Source: Eupeodes corollae (lineage: Eukaryota; Arthropoda; Insecta; Diptera; Syrphidae). From it: a stretch of DNA of 64,000 bases. A program made the translations under genes and the position numbers. Positions 1 through 12,844 of the stretch are shown here, in pieces. Numbering within the stretch: the first letter of the stretch is position 1; each line of letters starts with the position of its first letter. The notes under the pieces are model-generated. The model was not told the DNA's origin, ran no database searches, and saw only the letters and a program-made list of their open reading frames with translations. The stretch is taken from contig NC_079148.1 of NCBI RefSeq assembly GCF_945859685.1, positions 23,571,946 to 23,635,945 of the forward strand. Reading direction: 5' to 3'.

Positions 1-1144
1 AACCACTACTATACAAATTTGTCAATATTTTCAAATTTTTATCTATCACAGATGGAAATGCGTTCTCAAGTTGACACTATTTACACTGATTTTTTAAAGA
101 CTTTCGACCGCGTTCAACATAGTGTTCTTTTAAAAAAACTAGAGATATGAATTTCACTCTCAGCTCCTAATGTGGATAAAGAGTTATTTAGTAGGTAGAA
201 AACAGGTGATAAAAATTGATAATGCTTTATCTAAGGAAATTATAAATTTTTCGGGTGTTCCTCAAGGTAGTCACCTTGGATCACTTCTTTTTGTCATTTT
301 TATTAACGACTTACCATTAAGTCTTACTTTTTCTAAATTTCTCCTATTTGCTGAGGATTTGAAAATATTTAATTCCATAAATTCACTTAACGATGTAAAA
401 AAAGTTCAAATTGATTTAAATAATTTAATGGGCTGTATTTTAATAATAAGAAATGTAGCGTTGTGACATTTTCTAAAAATCACAATCCATTAAATTATAA
501 TTATAAACAATTAAAGACATTTTACAAAGACTTGATAGCCATAAGGATCTATGTAGGCGTACTCTTCGATTCTAAAATGAATTTCTCAAATCACATAGAC
601 CATGCGATCTCAAAAGCAAACTCTATGCTAGGGTTTTTTTTCGAAATTCAAAAGATTTCGAAGATCCCTATACATTAAAAGCTCTTTTTTCTAGTCTTGT
701 CCGTACGAAAAATGTTTGGTTATTCAAATGTTCCATCTTATGAGACGAGGTGTATTTTAATTGATCCAAAACCTCTTGCTAAGAGAAGAAAATTAAACTC
801 AATACTTTTTGCTTTTGATGTCTTGAATTTTAATATCGACTGTCCAATTTTGTTATCTATGTTTTTTATTTGTGCGCCTTCTAGAAACTTGCGCCCTCGT
901 GACTGCGATTTTTAAATGTTCCTTACCACAGTACTAGCTATGCTAAGTATAATCCTATCACAAGAGCTTGTTTGGATTTTAATGAATATGATTTTAATAT
1001 TAATAGAAATGTTTTGAAACAAAAATTATTATATTATTTATAACGCTATAATTGAATTATGTATTTTACTTTTATGTTATGTATAATTATTAGTCTCAAT
1101 AGAGTGTTTAACTTTTAAGACAAGTAAATAAATAAATAAATAAA
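1..1144 (+). mobile_element. Non-LTR retrotransposon, 3' part, broken
   Basis: Degenerate reverse transcriptase of a LINE with a CR1/Jockey-like look. Around 70-150, in shifting frames, reads a DF-x-K-x-FDRV-x-H-x-LLKKL block. The frame from 170 gives W-I-K-S-Y-L, then GVPQGSHLGSLLFVIFINDL (about 254-315) and LLFAEDLKIF, where the catalytic F/YADD is altered to FAED. The frame 463-678 contains the downstream SKANSMLGF block. Several stops and frameshifts break the ORF. The 3' end is marked by a short TAAA-type repeat at about 1122-1145, a common LINE tail. The 5' part is cut by the window edge. Only remnants of activity are visible; the element is dead. Clade assignment is inference. Confidence 0.8.
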
Positions 1145-1145
1145 T
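1122..1145 (+). repeat. TAAA microsatellite, LINE 3' tail
   Basis: Five or so AAATA/TAAA units directly end the retrotransposon remnant. Such short tandem tails are typical 3' termini of several non-LTR clades and fix the orientation as plus. Confidence 0.6.
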
Positions 1146-2011
1146 TGTTACCAACTTTTATATATTTTTAAAATGGTATTTATTTTTTGTTAAAAAACTG
1201 TCAATTCGATTTTTCTCATAATTTTACTGAATGTTAAAAACAATATTTCTTATAAGATAAAATTTGTTTAAAGCAAATATTTTCAATTTTTGAAAAGATA
1301 ATTAAGTCGAAAATCTATTTTCACCAACTTTTATTAATTTTTTTAATATTTTTATTTTTTTTGTAAAAAACTGCTAATTCGATGTTTCTCCAAATTTTAC
1401 CTAACGTTGAAAAGATTATTGAGTCGAAAATTAACTTTTATCAACTTTTATTATTTTTTTTTATAAGAAAAACTATCAATTGGATTTTACTCAAAATGTT
1501 ACCAGATATTGAGAATGTTATTTTTCGTTGAAAAAAATTGTTTGGGTGATAAATTTATTTTTAAATCGTAAAATTTTTGAGGTGACAACATTTTCTTTTC
1601 AGTTTGGTATCACGTTACGATTTATAATATAAAATTCAATTCAAGTTGTTAGCGTTATTGGTTCGTGAAATATTTAGGGTTAATCTAAATGTTCACCTTT
1701 TTTAAATTGCTATGGTAAAAAAACCACTCACGCAATTTTTTTGTGAGTCCTTTCTGCATCTTTCTGCTTTCTTATCTGCATAACAAAATTTATTTGAAGT
1801 CGATATTTCTTCTGGTTCTTGAGCTATGAACGACGAAAACAACGTCGCGAACGTACGGACATCTTTTTAAAAATCTTTTATTTCGACTCTAAGGACCTTG
1901 AAACGTTGAGAAATGTCAAAATTTTCAATTTGGCAAATCAGACCCATTACAATAACTTCCTATGGGAAGTTAAAAATAGCTGAAAGTTAGCAATAATATT
2001 TTGCATTTGAA
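1145..2011 (+). repeat. Dispersed repeat family A, copy 1 (tail part)
   Basis: AT-rich repeat built of units of roughly 130 bp that each contain TCAATTCGATTTTTCTCAAA, a motif like GAGTCGAAAATCAATTTT, and ACCAACTTTTAT. The copy ends with a conserved segment: an AACGTCGCGAACGTACG block near 1840-1860, CTAAGGACCTTGAAACGTTG near 1890, CAGACCCATTACAATAACTT near 1940-1960, and a terminal hairpin ACTTCCTATGGGAAGT near 1956-1971. The head segment seen in copies 2-4 is absent. No protein is encoded. It abuts the LINE tail. Confidence 0.7.
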
Positions 2012-2359
2012 AAAATTAGTTTGGTTCCAGTAAATGTTTTCATCAAAAAACCAATTCTTACAACTTTTAGAAGCATTTTTTGAACTTTTTATTTCTTAAA
2101 TTATATACATAACTTAAGTTAGGACAAACATTTTGCAAAGAATTAAATAATTTTGATGTCAAAACCTTCATTTATTGTCAATATATTCGAATTGCACATC
2201 AGCTTTTAACAATTTTAGGTAGATTCTTATTTAATTTTGGTCTTGAATTATTTTTGGAAGTCCAGAGAAGAAAGTACAGAAAATTTAAAAAAAAACTTGA
2301 AAAGGTGTAAAATCAACATCTTTCTATACTGCAATATATAAACAATTTTTACTAATACT
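2012..2359. repeat. AT-rich stretch, partly family A-like
   Basis: No gene. Phrases such as AAACCAATTCTTACAACTTTTAGAAGCATTTTTT resemble (in shorter pieces) the head-proximal body of family A at 5800-5870, suggesting a second truncated copy fused to copy 1. The rest is unremarkable AT-rich DNA. Confidence 0.4.
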
Positions 2360-3340
2360 TAAAGAAATCCCGATTTGATGCTTACCTTGGAAATGTACAA
2401 CGAAGTTGTAATAATACTTGAAAAATTGGGTATGACCGCACCAAATCTTGAGATACATGATTTTTTCGATCGGGAATTGCAAAGGGAGCAGGAGTTCAAT
2501 TCTAATGATTTACAAGTCGAATAAAACCAAATTGAATATTCAACAAAAACATGTGTATGACACAATCATGCAAACCTATTCCAATAATACAGGTGGATTA
2601 TATTTCTTGGATGCACCTGGTGGTACAGGCAAAACTTTCGTTGTATCATTGATTTTAGCGACTATTCGATCGGAACAGGAAATTGAATTGGCATTTGCAT
2701 CTTCGGGAAATGCTGCTTCATTATTAGAAGGTGGTAGTACCACACACTCTGCATAAATGATTGAACGTAAGGGTGATTAAAACTCCAACTTGCAATATTT
2801 CGAGAAATTCTGCTATGGCAAGATTTCTGCGATAAACGTCAATTATTTTATGGGATGAGTGCACAATGGCGAATAAAAAATCAATAGAAGCATTTAATCG
2901 AATAATGCAAGATTTACGCGGTAATCAACAGCTGTTGGTATGGTGCTCTGATATTGCTGTAAGGGACTTTCGTCAAACATTGCCTGTCATTCCTCGATCA
3001 ACTCCTACTGATGTTATAAACTCCTGTTTGAAGTCATTAGTTCTTTGGAAATATGTACGAAAACTGACACTACCATTAATATGCGTATTCACCTACATAA
3101 CGATGCAACTGTCCATAAGTTATCAAAACAATTGTTAGAAATTGGTGATGGCAAAATACCAATCGACAGTACCAACGGATTGATCACTTAATCAAACAAT
3201 TTTTGTACAATTGCGCAATCTATAGATGAGTTCATTGAATGTGTTTTTTCGAATAGTCTTCAGAATTACAGAAATCATGATTGGTTGAGAGAACGCACCA
3301 TTTTAGCAACGAAAAACATTCATATCAATGCCATTAATTT
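2360..3340 (+). pseudogene. Helitron Pif1-like helicase remnant
   Basis: Broken C-terminal helicase of a Helitron RepHel protein. The frame 2448-2756 reads QQKHVYDTIMQTYSNNTGG and then the Walker A loop DAPGGTGKTF (about 2609-2638), followed by an ASSGNAASLLEGG block. After a frameshift, W-DECTMANKKS (Walker B region, about 2852-2880) and DFRQTLPVIPRSTPTDVIN (about 2965-3020) follow. Further shifted pieces include NYRNHDWLRERTILATKN (about 3260-3320). The upstream piece at 2380-2520 matches the usual linker before Walker A. It ends abruptly near the fold-back element at 3365. No Rep domain or termini are visible. It is a dead fragment, clearly homologous in motifs to the one at 38577-39547. 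Confidence 0.85.
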
Positions 3341-3364
3341 TCATATTTTTTCATAATTTTCGTT

Positions 3365-5044
3365 TTGAGTGCGTGAAGTTAGCCTCCATTTTTTTGGAAA
3401 GTTGTTTCCGGTTTGTTCCGCATTGTTTCAAAGTTTTTTTTTGAAAAATACTTAAAAATGGGGGTTTTAGACCCTTTTTCGAAAATCGATTTTTTAAAAA
3501 TTGTTCCAGGTTGTTTTAGTCGTTCTGAACATTGTTCCAAATTTTTGGACCTCTATGATCAAAATTTTAAAAGTTATGGACAACATTTAAAAAATTCTAG
3601 CCCCCACCTTTTTTGAAATTCCAACTCTTTTTAGATTTTTTTTTCAAAATCGAAAATCTAATACTTCTTCCCCATCCGAGATCAGTCAAATCAAATTGGT
3701 CTAAATAGTAATTCAAAAATGAAGATCTTAAACCGTAAAAAAGTTTAGTAGAATAATCTTGTTGCTTGCTTTGATATTTTATTGAACAATTTGATTTGAG
3801 TGATTTTAGATGGGGAAAAAGTATTAGATTGTCGATTTTGGGGGTGCATTTTTTGTAAATTTTTCATACTAAAAATCAATATTAAGAAACGAATCTCTGG
3901 AACAATTTAGAAGAGCCCCGGAACAATTGGGAACAAGTTTTGCAATTTTAAATTTCGGAAAAGGGGGGCCAGAACAAGGATAACATGATTTTTCGACTTA
4001 AAGTGTTTTTTTGGCTTCAATTCTTCATTTTTGAAAGAATCTTTGGAACAATTTAATTTGAGTGATTTTGGATAGGGAACAAGTTTTAGATTTTCGATTT
4101 TGAAAAAGGGAGGGCGGGGTGTATTTTTTGTAAATTTTTCATACTAAAAATCAATATTGAGAAACGAATCTCTGGAACAATTTAGAAGAGCCCCGGAACA
4201 ATTGAGAACAAGTTTTGCAATTTTGAATTTCGGAAAAGGGGGCCCAGAATATGTTTAAAACTGTTAAGTTTTATTTGGACTTAATATCTTTATTTTTGAA
4301 CATAAATATTTGAATGAAACTTTGTCACAATTTGATGTGAGTGATTATGGATATAAAAATATTTTTTAAATGTGGGAGTTTGTAAAGGGGGGTGGTGGTG
4401 GTTGTGGATGTTTTTTTGAATGTAGGCATAATCATTTTTAATTTCATAGAGTCGTAATCTTAAAGACATTTTGTTCTTTGCTGAAAGAATACAGCTTTGG
4501 CTTAAAATTTTTCGAGGGGGGGCACTCGGGAGTTTAAATATTATTTGTTTCTTTTTTGTGCGCCTTCAGCTTTATTTGCTTATGGTTTTGGACAAAATTT
4601 GGATACGAGCTGGGAGAAGTATGGTTTGACTTGGAACACTTTTTTAATTTTTGATTTTTGAAAAAGGGAGGCTAAAATATTTTTTACAAAATAGAGATTT
4701 TTTAAAAGATCGATCATCAGCGTAAATAATAGGTTATAAGCCAAGTTTTGGTTGCTGTGCATGTGCTTAATCACGTTTTATTAAAATTTATAGCCTTAAA
4801 AAAAAAAAACAAAAATATTGGGAGATGTAATTGCATTTTTGAAAAAAAAAAATTGGAGGCAATATCTTTTAAAATATACATTTAACGACACTCAATTTTC
4901 AAATTTTGCCCATAACTTTTAAAATTTTGATCATAGAGGTCCAAAAATTTGGAACAATGTTCAGAACAACTAGAACAACCTGGAACAACTTTCCGAAATT
5001 GGAAAATCATAAAAAGGGGGGCTAACTTCACTAACTCAACTCAA
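3365..5044. mobile_element. Fold-back-like element with long inverted ends
   Basis: The left end (3365-3600) and right end (about 4890-5044) are inverted relatives. TGAAGTTAGCC near the left edge matches GGCTAACTTCA at 5019-5029. The block around 3525-3575 (GAACATTGTTCCAAATTTTT, GGACCTCTATGATCAAAATT) recurs as its reverse complement around 4920-4975. The interior holds a direct duplication of about 275 bp: AAACGAATCTCTGGAAC near 3887 and again near 4160, each followed by AGAAGAGCCCCGGAACAATT. Several G-rich runs occur (for example near 4110-4125 and 4385-4400). No transposase is encoded. A target duplication is not obvious. The superfamily is unknown. Confidence 0.6.
3887..4255 (+). repeat. 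Tandem duplication inside the fold-back element
   Basis: Two copies, about 275 bp apart, of a segment with ACTAAAAATCAATATT, AAACGAATCTCTGGAAC, AGAAGAGCCCCGGAACAATT and CGGAAAAGGGGG. Divergence between copies is low, so the duplication is younger than the element. Confidence 0.6.
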
Positions 5045-5636
5045 GACTAACCCATATATGTATGTAGACCCACCATAGTAAGAGTACCCTATTCTTTTTA
5101 TTTTTTAGTTTTAACTCTTTGCTAATAAATATAATATAAACAATATATCATTTGGGTCATTTGACTTTTAAATAGCTAGCAATTTAAAGTATTTTTTGTT
5201 TGAAGAAATTAATTGAATATTTTTTTTTGTTTATCACTATTATAATGAAATAAACATTCCTTGATTTCTTTTGAAAAAGAAATGATGATGACTCCGTATC
5301 TCTGTCTATCTGCCTTTGACCGTACAACCTGAACCGCTTGGTCGATTGAGTTTGAGATTTTAAATTGAGGTCTTATAAAGATTCGTTTTGTGCAGATAAA
5401 AATAACATTAGTCGCCATACAAATTGTTTGATAAGATTCTAAAACACGAATTTTAACAACAACGACTTGGCTTCTTTCAATATAAAAAATATGGTTTTCA
5501 TTGTTTTAGAAGGTTACCCCCTATTATTTATTTTGTTTAAATATCAAGTTTTTCGTTTTTTTTTTTTTTAAAGCATTTCATTTTTTTCAAAACCTGAAAT
5601 CCAAATTAAAATTGTTTAATTATAAAAAATAAAAAA
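5045..5636. other. AT-rich intergenic stretch
   Basis: No gene. About 5270-5420 holds more complex sequence (ATCTCTGTCTATCTGCCTTT and GGTCGATTGAGTTTGAGATT). Its minus-strand conceptual translation shares a P/A-x-FK-I/L-SNSI phrase with stretches at 7800-7870 and 26560-26620, so it is probably a small dispersed repeat rather than a gene. Confidence 0.4.
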
Positions 5637-6480
5637 GAGACTGGGATGCGACCCACACTGATAACTTCCCATCCCGTCTGTCAATTTGTCTTGCTTAAAA
5701 GTTTATAGGTTTTCGAGTTGGGTTAAAAAAGTTGTCAGTTGAATTATTCTTAAAGAATTTAAATTAATTACAATGTTTTTCATATAATAAAATAGTTTAA
5801 TTTCAAAATCTAGTTTTGTTAAATAGATTTTTAGTCGAAAACCAGTTCTTACCAATTTTAGTAGCATTTCTTTTATAAACAAATACAAATTGGATGAATG
5901 AAATTAATTTGAGAGATATCGAGAAACGAACATCAATTTTTACGAAATTTACGTACTATTTTTTTTTTATAAAAAGACGGACTGTTATAAAAAAACTACT
6001 GAATATCGAAAAGAATATTTTCTGTGAAATAAAAAGAATTTGAAGACAATATTTTTAATTTTTAAAAGATTTTTGAGTTGTAACTAAATTTTTACCAATT
6101 TCAAGTATAGTTTTTTTTTGTTTGTGTTTTTATTTGTATGTAAAAAAACTGTCAATTCGATTTTTTCTCAAAATTTTTCCGAAAATTGAGAACAGTATTT
6201 CTTATAAGTTAAAATTAGTTGAAAGCCAAAATCTCAAATTCTTGAAAAGATATTTGAGTCGAAATTCAATTTTTACCAACTTTGAGGAATGTTTTTTTAG
6301 GTTTTTAATTTTTATAAGAAAAATTGTCAATTCGATTTTTTTCAAAATTTTACCAGATGTTAAAAACTTTATTTTTCAGTGTCCAAAATTTTTTTGGAGA
6401 TTAAATCATTTTGTATTCGTAAAATTTTCGAGTTGACAATTTTTTTTCCAGTTTTTTTATTTATAAAAAAAAACATACAT
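5637..6480 (+). repeat. Dispersed repeat family A, copy 2 (head part)
   Basis: Starts with the conserved head GGGATGCGACCCACACTGAT (from 5643) followed by AACTTCCCATCCCGTCTGTC. GGGATG and CATCCC can pair as a hairpin. Then come TTTGTCTTGCTTAAAAGTTT and several of the roughly 130-bp body units. The copy lacks the tail segment present in copies 1, 3 and 4. No protein. Confidence 0.7.
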
Positions 6481-9400
6481 TTTAAAAATATTAATAATAA
6501 AATTGTACTTACATAACACTTTTTATACTTACGCGTTTTTTAAACTATCATCGATTTTTAGTCGACTGTTGGGCTCAATATGCTTTTCCTAGAAAAATTC
6601 AAAATACTTACTTCAAATAATATAGAATGTTTATAAGCATTTATTTTTTTGTTAGACACTAATAAAATTCAAAAAAATATTTTGAACGAATAATCTATAA
6701 ATCAATTTTCTTTTCAGAATTCGACTCCTATATCTAAAAGTCACTTTTATGGGTTCATTTATTATACAGTAGTGTAATTACTTATAAGATGGATAAAAAG
6801 TAACAGTGGTGCATGTTATGTTGGAACCGAACTCAAGAAGAATAAATGCTGAAAATGTAAAGAAAATTTAAGAATTTATTTAATTTTCTTTTTAACCGTT
6901 TAAATTTAATAAAATTCTCATCCCAAAGTTTTTTGAAAATCTTAATGAGCACCTAATTAAAAACAGGGTAGTTTTCAAATGTTTTGTTTTGTTTTCCAAT
7001 ACTCTTTTCAGCCTTTGAGATATGAACAATTGAGCTAGCAATTTGTTATCGATGAGTTTTGCAGACTCTTTTTAGTTTAAGACAGCGAACCTCTTAATAG
7101 CCAGTCAAATCAGTCCGAAAAGCTGCAATTTGCTGTACTAATCTTTAAAATTAGACGATTGTGGCTCGTTTGATTTTAATTTCATTCGAATCTAATTAAC
7201 GAAGCACTATAAAAGTTTATGCCACCATTTTAAGCCAAGTCCTTACTCAAAACTAACCCTATTCAGTGCCGATAGGGTCAATATTTAATTCTGTAAGATT
7301 TATCCTGAAAAGAAATGAATAAAATTACAAATGTATGTAAATTTAAAAATTCTCAAAAATATTATATCACAATTTTATAGTTCGGTTGAATTTGGTATCT
7401 CACAATAGCCGCTGTCACACGCACAAGAGTCATAATCTAATCTTGTGCAGTGGCCAGCAGCTGCAATAAGAACCTCTTTTATACACTCTAAGTATACTCC
7501 AAGTATAGGTTTCACTTCACATTAGAAAATATAAAAAAAATTAGAACAAACTCGTCCTTATACGCCAAAGCTCTTTTTATATAAATTATTCAAAACTTCT
7601 GGCCCACAGCAGCATGTGTTTTAGGTTCTCATGGTTAAAATTGACCCAAATCAATTTCTTCAAGCCAAAATAAATGATAAAACGTGCGCTATATTGACAT
7701 CTTAAATTATTAATAATTATTATATTTAAAAACTGACCACTGACGAAGTGCTTCTTGAACTTACCATCCATCCATCGCCAGAGTCCAAAACCGAATACGC
7801 TGCTATTCTCGTGACAATAATTAAGACTGGTTTCGATTCGAGTCGATTCGAAATTTTAAAATTAGATCGCGCGTTGTTTCGACCGTGAGGAAATAATACT
7901 ATATGATGTGTGTACAATTCTTAAATGTACATACTTTTAAGGGTAGGAAGTTGTGTGGCTCCTTTTAGGCATATATAAGACTTTAAGCTGGTAGGTAGGT
8001 GGCTTCTTCTTGTGCTGGTGCTTCGCGGTGGTATAACCTTAGTAGGGCTTCTGCTTATTTCCACCTGCGTGCACACTAGAAAGCATTGCATTTCAGAGTG
8101 GGTACATTACAGTGCCTTCCCCCCATAATTAAGCACAAACTAAATATCACTGTCATATGTTCTAGTCTTGAGGGAGGTGGCGGAGGGATGGTGGGCGATT
8201 GGTGTCGGCTGTACAAAAATATCCAAATTGACTTATGGTATCCTTTGGGGAGTATGCATCACACCGAATTAGGTATTGTCTTCCTGCTGATGGATGATTA
8301 GTCCTTATTTTGGTTTTGAAGTGCGGTGGGAGTGTAGTTTGAAGCAGGCTTTCAATTTCAATTTCAAGCTCAAGACGCGGAGCACAAGTTCTTTACAATA
8401 AAACAAACAATATTTGAGTGAACTATTTTAACAAGTAGCTTCTTACTTTTATAGCTGATTTATGTGTCGATTTTGCTTTCACGTTAGTATGGGTGCTGTT
8501 AGCCACTTAGCATGTATGTAATATGTAGGTGTTGTAAGCGGGTGGACAGAGGGCAGCACAGGTATGTATGTGAAGAAGAACATAGAATGCAAGTATGTAC
8601 TGCATAAATATCAACGCACACCAAACATAACCAAACTACCCTTAGTTAAAATGACACTATTTAGGCTTATTGATGCTTCCTTATGGCAGCAGGTAACATA
8701 ATTTTGTGTTCAATGCATTTTACAAGTGTATATAATATGACAGCTATATTCGAGGGGGTTGAGAAGCTCCGTAAAAACATTAACGAAGACACACCTTTTC
8801 TTGTTTTTTTTGAGCTCAGATTTCCAAAAGTGAACCCTTTTCTTCGAGACAGATCATATAGAAAGAAAACCTATGTATAGGAGGGTGAATACGAAAATGT
8901 TCATTATGAGTGATAATGTTAGGTATAACAGTAGTTATAAGCAAGGTTTGTATAGTTTTAATATAAAAGATTATTAATTACCTCAAATTAACAAGATTTT
9001 GTGTAGGTTCCACTTTTTATATCAATAAGTTGGGGTAGGCCACACAGTATATATTTTCTGACTGAGATCATCAGCGTCATAAATTCACATGAATTGAAAA
9101 CTCGTAGTTATTGAAATTTCTTTCAAGCCTTGATTTTAATCGATAATTAAATGTTTTATTGATAAAGGTGCTGTTTGTGAATCCTTGCAGGATCAGGTCC
9201 ATGAGAAAGTGTATATTATTTCAGGTTCTATATGATATTTGTTTTAATTCGGTGCAAACATTTTTTAGTCTAAAAAAAATAAAAATAATACAAATATAAA
9301 CGGGTTTCCACTAAGAGGTTTCATTTTGAGTAATCCACTATTTGTAAATCTGTCACTTTTAAATTGTGTCGTCTTTTGAAATTTGACTATTAAAAATGTA

Positions 9401-9664
9401 ACAATAAACGCTTTCAGAACGCATTAAAATTGTAAAAAATTACTACAAAATGCAAAACGTGAAAGTTTAATGACCGTGTTATTGCACGAAGGGGTGATCA
9501 TAATGCGTCACGAATAGCACCTACAGAATTGTACTTTGCTGCATATCCGTGAAATGATGATCCAGGACATACAGCCTGAAATTTGAGAATTGCTCATGGA
9601 AAAATATAGTGAAAAAAGATTTTATTTGAATGATATTGTCTTTCATTGTTCAAGAAATATCTTC
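6481..9664. other. Intergenic, no gene recognised
   Basis: 6481-7900 is AT-rich with nothing recognisable apart from a possible short dispersed repeat near 7790-7870. 7900-8900 has more balanced composition and CATACATA/TATGTATG-type runs and looks like old single-copy dipteran intergenic DNA. 8900-9664 is AT-rich. Short ORFs here lack protein-like composition or any known motif. Confidence 0.5.
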
Positions 9665-11100
9665 CTTTTTTCAGGACCGAATTAGGGCCGGAAGTCCCGG
9701 GGCCTCCACAAACGGGGGGCCCCCACAATAGAAACTTCGGAAAACTTTTGTTTCAAACTCCAACTAGTAAACACTAGTAAACATCTTTTTCTTTGATATG
9801 CATTTTTTTGCTCTTTTACCTTTACCTACAGCCTACAGCACTTTGTACATACACGATTATTTAATTATATTAATTTTAAATAACAGAAATCATTGTTCTA
9901 TATTTGTTTACTTCAATCAGGCAATCAGTGAAAATCAAAATCATATGACAATGTTGCAAACATGAGTGGCAAATACAAGAGGATGCAGGCTCTTATTTTG
10001 GAGAAAAATCATTTATCGGCGTTTGTACCTTGTTGTGGTCATTCGCTGAATTTAGTGGAAAAGGCAGCTGCTAAGCCTTGTCCCTCGTCTGTTTAATTCT
10101 TTGATTTCGTGCAGAATTTGAACACGTTTTTTACAGCCAATACAGAGCGGCTCTAATTCTGATTGAGAAATTATCGGAGAAAGAAAGCGGCCAGTTTTTA
10201 GTCTTGAAAAAGCTCAGAGACACTCGTTGGCCTTGTGGAGCTTAAGCTACGAACTGACTAAGGAGTCAACGGCTATTCAGAAATCGAAAAAGCTCTACCC
10301 AGCATATCTTCCAATAAGGAGCAAAAGATGAGTGGTCTCGAAACCGCTTTGTTTACAACAGTTTTAAACGATATCTTGGAGCGATTCAACGCTACAAACA
10401 AGATGTTACAAGATCCGAAAATGATTCTTGAATTGGCAATGCGTGCACTAGAATCATTGAAATCATTCGTGGAATCCAAACGAAATTATTTGGATAAATA
10501 CGAGGAAGCAGCCAAAAAAATATCCCATACTGATGAATATGTACAATCAAACACCGGCACCAGAACGAGAAATGTGAGGTTGAATCCGCTCGATTACGGG
10601 AAAGCACAAGACGCAAATCTGTCATCGAAGGAAAAATATAAAGTATCCGCCTTTATCCCAGTGATTGACCAGCTATTCATTTCTCTTATTGAAAGATTGC
10701 ATGCTGTACGTTCGAGATTTAGATTCCCAAATCACATCGAGGAGATGGATGCTGAAAATTTGCACGCTGCAGCAGTGGCATTGGTGAAAGTGTACCCGAA
10801 TGATTTAAAGCCTAGTCTTGGTTATGAGTTGGTTCAAATTGTGTCTTAGGTTGACTCATACCAAAAGGAAAAGGACTATGAAACAGATCAATTGCTGGAA
10901 TTATCAAAATTTCAGAGCTATTTTCATGAACCTCGAAAATGGATTGAAAATGTATTTGGTTTTTATAGTGAAAAATTGCACTGGAGTGCGCTCATTTTCA
11001 AAAACGAAAATTATAAAAAATAGGCTTCGAACCACGTAGGGACAAAACCGTCTATCGAAGCTTTCTCTCATTAATCTTAAAAGCGATTTACTTCCCAATA
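9665..11100 (+). pseudogene. hAT-superfamily transposase remnant (ZMYM1-like type)
   Basis: The left edge (9672-9725) has the GGGCCGGAAGTCCCGGGGCC and GGGGGGCCCCC type ends often seen with this hAT group. A frame starting near 9942 reads SYDNVANMSGKY, which holds a conserved Asp motif, then VPCCGHSLNLVEKAA (the C-x2-H motif), and ends at a stop near 10096. After a frameshift, an uninterrupted 173-codon piece (10328-10849) contains NDILERFNATNKMLQDPKM and LESLKSFVESKR, typical of the helical domain. Around 10960-11080 another frame reads NCTGVRSFSKTKIIKNRLR, the start of the C-terminal dimerisation domain. The N-terminal zinc finger is not seen. At least three frameshifts make it non-functional. 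Confidence 0.8.
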
Positions 11101-11379
11101 CCCAAGTTGCATTCTATCCTCAAATAACTCAACCATAAAACCTTCATCCGTAACAAAGTGCTAACTGCAAAGATACTTTTGTTAGCTACACTTCACGAAT
11201 GTGAAGTGCCTTAACTGGCTCAACATTTTCTTCTCAATGCGATGAACAGACATACAAAGACAATATTCATCGTTATCACCTTTTTCCATCGCTCATTTCG
11301 AAATTCTCACGCGGTATTTTAACATTATTAGTCTTTTCAAAGCCATGGTATGGTTTGCAATCTAACAATCATTTTTTTG

Positions 11380-11640
11380 AAGTTGATTTTTATGACAGTT
11401 GTCACTTGATTCGTGTTTAATTTGGTTTGAAATTTTATAATACCCCTGAACAACGTTTGCAAACATTACGTTCGTTTTACGCTTTATGAAAAAAACAATT
11501 TATTGAAAACACCTTTTGTTGAGCCAAGATCGCGCGATTTAACTCCGCTGGTATATTTTTATGTTGGGGTGTTGTGGAGTTGATTGTCTACGCAGATAAA
11601 CCCGATACGATTGACAGAAGATTTAAAAATCAGTCCTAAA
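11380..11640 (+). mobile_element. Tc1/mariner-like transposase fragment
   Basis: A short degenerate fragment. The frame from about 11519 reads VEPRSRDLTPLVYFYVGV, similar to the RSxDLTPxDFFLWG block around the last catalytic Asp of IS630/Tc1/mariner transposases. Here the Asp position reads Val. A following frame gives YADKPDTIDRRFK, matching the usual downstream Y-x-x-x-P-x-TIDALK. An N-terminal-like phrase (TPEQRLQTLRSFY) appears near 11445-11485. Only this piece remains; termini were not found. Confidence 0.5.
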
Positions 11641-12844
11641 TAAATCATAACAGGAAACAGGAACAGTTAAACAAAATACGTTTTTGTTTTAGAAAAGAAA
11701 AAAACCCTTACACGCACTTTTTTAAATCATTCGCAGTAAAAGCGCATAATTTTGTAAACCTATTCCTATAGTTACGCAGCCCATTTTGACATTACTAGAC
11801 CTTCAATGATTTGATTAAAAAAAGCAAATTGTTAAAGAATTAAAAATCGGTTTTTAGCACATTATTATATGTATCATTGTATATCTATGTATCCCCCCAA
11901 AGCACCTACAGCTATTATTGCCTCGAGAGAATATATTTCTAGACTGCACATAAACGCGGAAGCCTTCAGTGCAATTGGAATACGATCCAGGTTACCTGTC
12001 TTTTTATAAGCTGGTGCCGGCTGCAGCTGTGCTTACCTTTTGTGCATAATGCAGCCATAACATACCCCCATTTCTGATGTTCAAAATCATTTCTATGGCA
12101 TCCGCGCGTCTCATGCCTTTTAGGTGTACGAGTATACTATGGTATAACAAGCAGTACTTCATCATCAGGAGTTCTATAATGACATTTTCGAAGTCACACT
12201 ATCTAGAGTGTGACATGTCGTTATACATTTGACATGAACATATATTTATTTGTCCCGTCTGGAAAGATATGTGTATATGAGCATACCTTCCTGAGCAATG
12301 TTAAAAATTCCCCAAAAAGTCGTTCAACGATAGAACAGGACATTCACCCCTATATCAATGACAAATTTTATTTAAAGGATATGTGAAGACTGAAACTGAA
12401 AATTTTTAAAAACCATTTGGATTCAGATCACAGAGCCCTTCAATTATTATAATTATTCATTGATTGGAATTATCGAATATTTTGCGACTTCTTCGCATCT
12501 AAGGTATAGATATGATACATTGTTGAAACGGGGTGCATATTTCTTTAATTTAATTAATTATTTCTTTTTACCTTTAGATACGAATGGTGGGCGCTTAAAT
12601 CTGTGGCGCTTAAATAAAAAAATAAACTAACGAAAAGAAAAGAGAAATTCTTTGTGAATTGGGTCGCATAATATTGCACATTAAATTAAAACAAAAATCA
12701 AGGCCAATTTTAATATTCCTTGTCTGGGAAAATTGTGTCTTGTTGTTTGTTTCTAAGGTACAAATTCTTTTACAAAACTCTAACCTTAAAATTAAGTTTA
12801 AGGACAATTTTGAACCCGATTTATTCAATCTCATACTTTCATAA
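11641..12844. other. Intergenic, no gene recognised
   Basis: 11870-12540 has mixed composition with short GC-richer blocks, resembling old single-copy DNA that may hold regulatory elements. 12540-12840 is AT-rich. Overlapping ORFs on both strands near 12610-12920 are chance openings that run into the family A repeat. Confidence 0.45.

Noticed and set aside
7790..7870. Possible tRNA-like GGTTTCGATTCGAG near 7829
   Set aside because: No partner box A or cloverleaf; the surrounding sequence looks like a small dispersed repeat.
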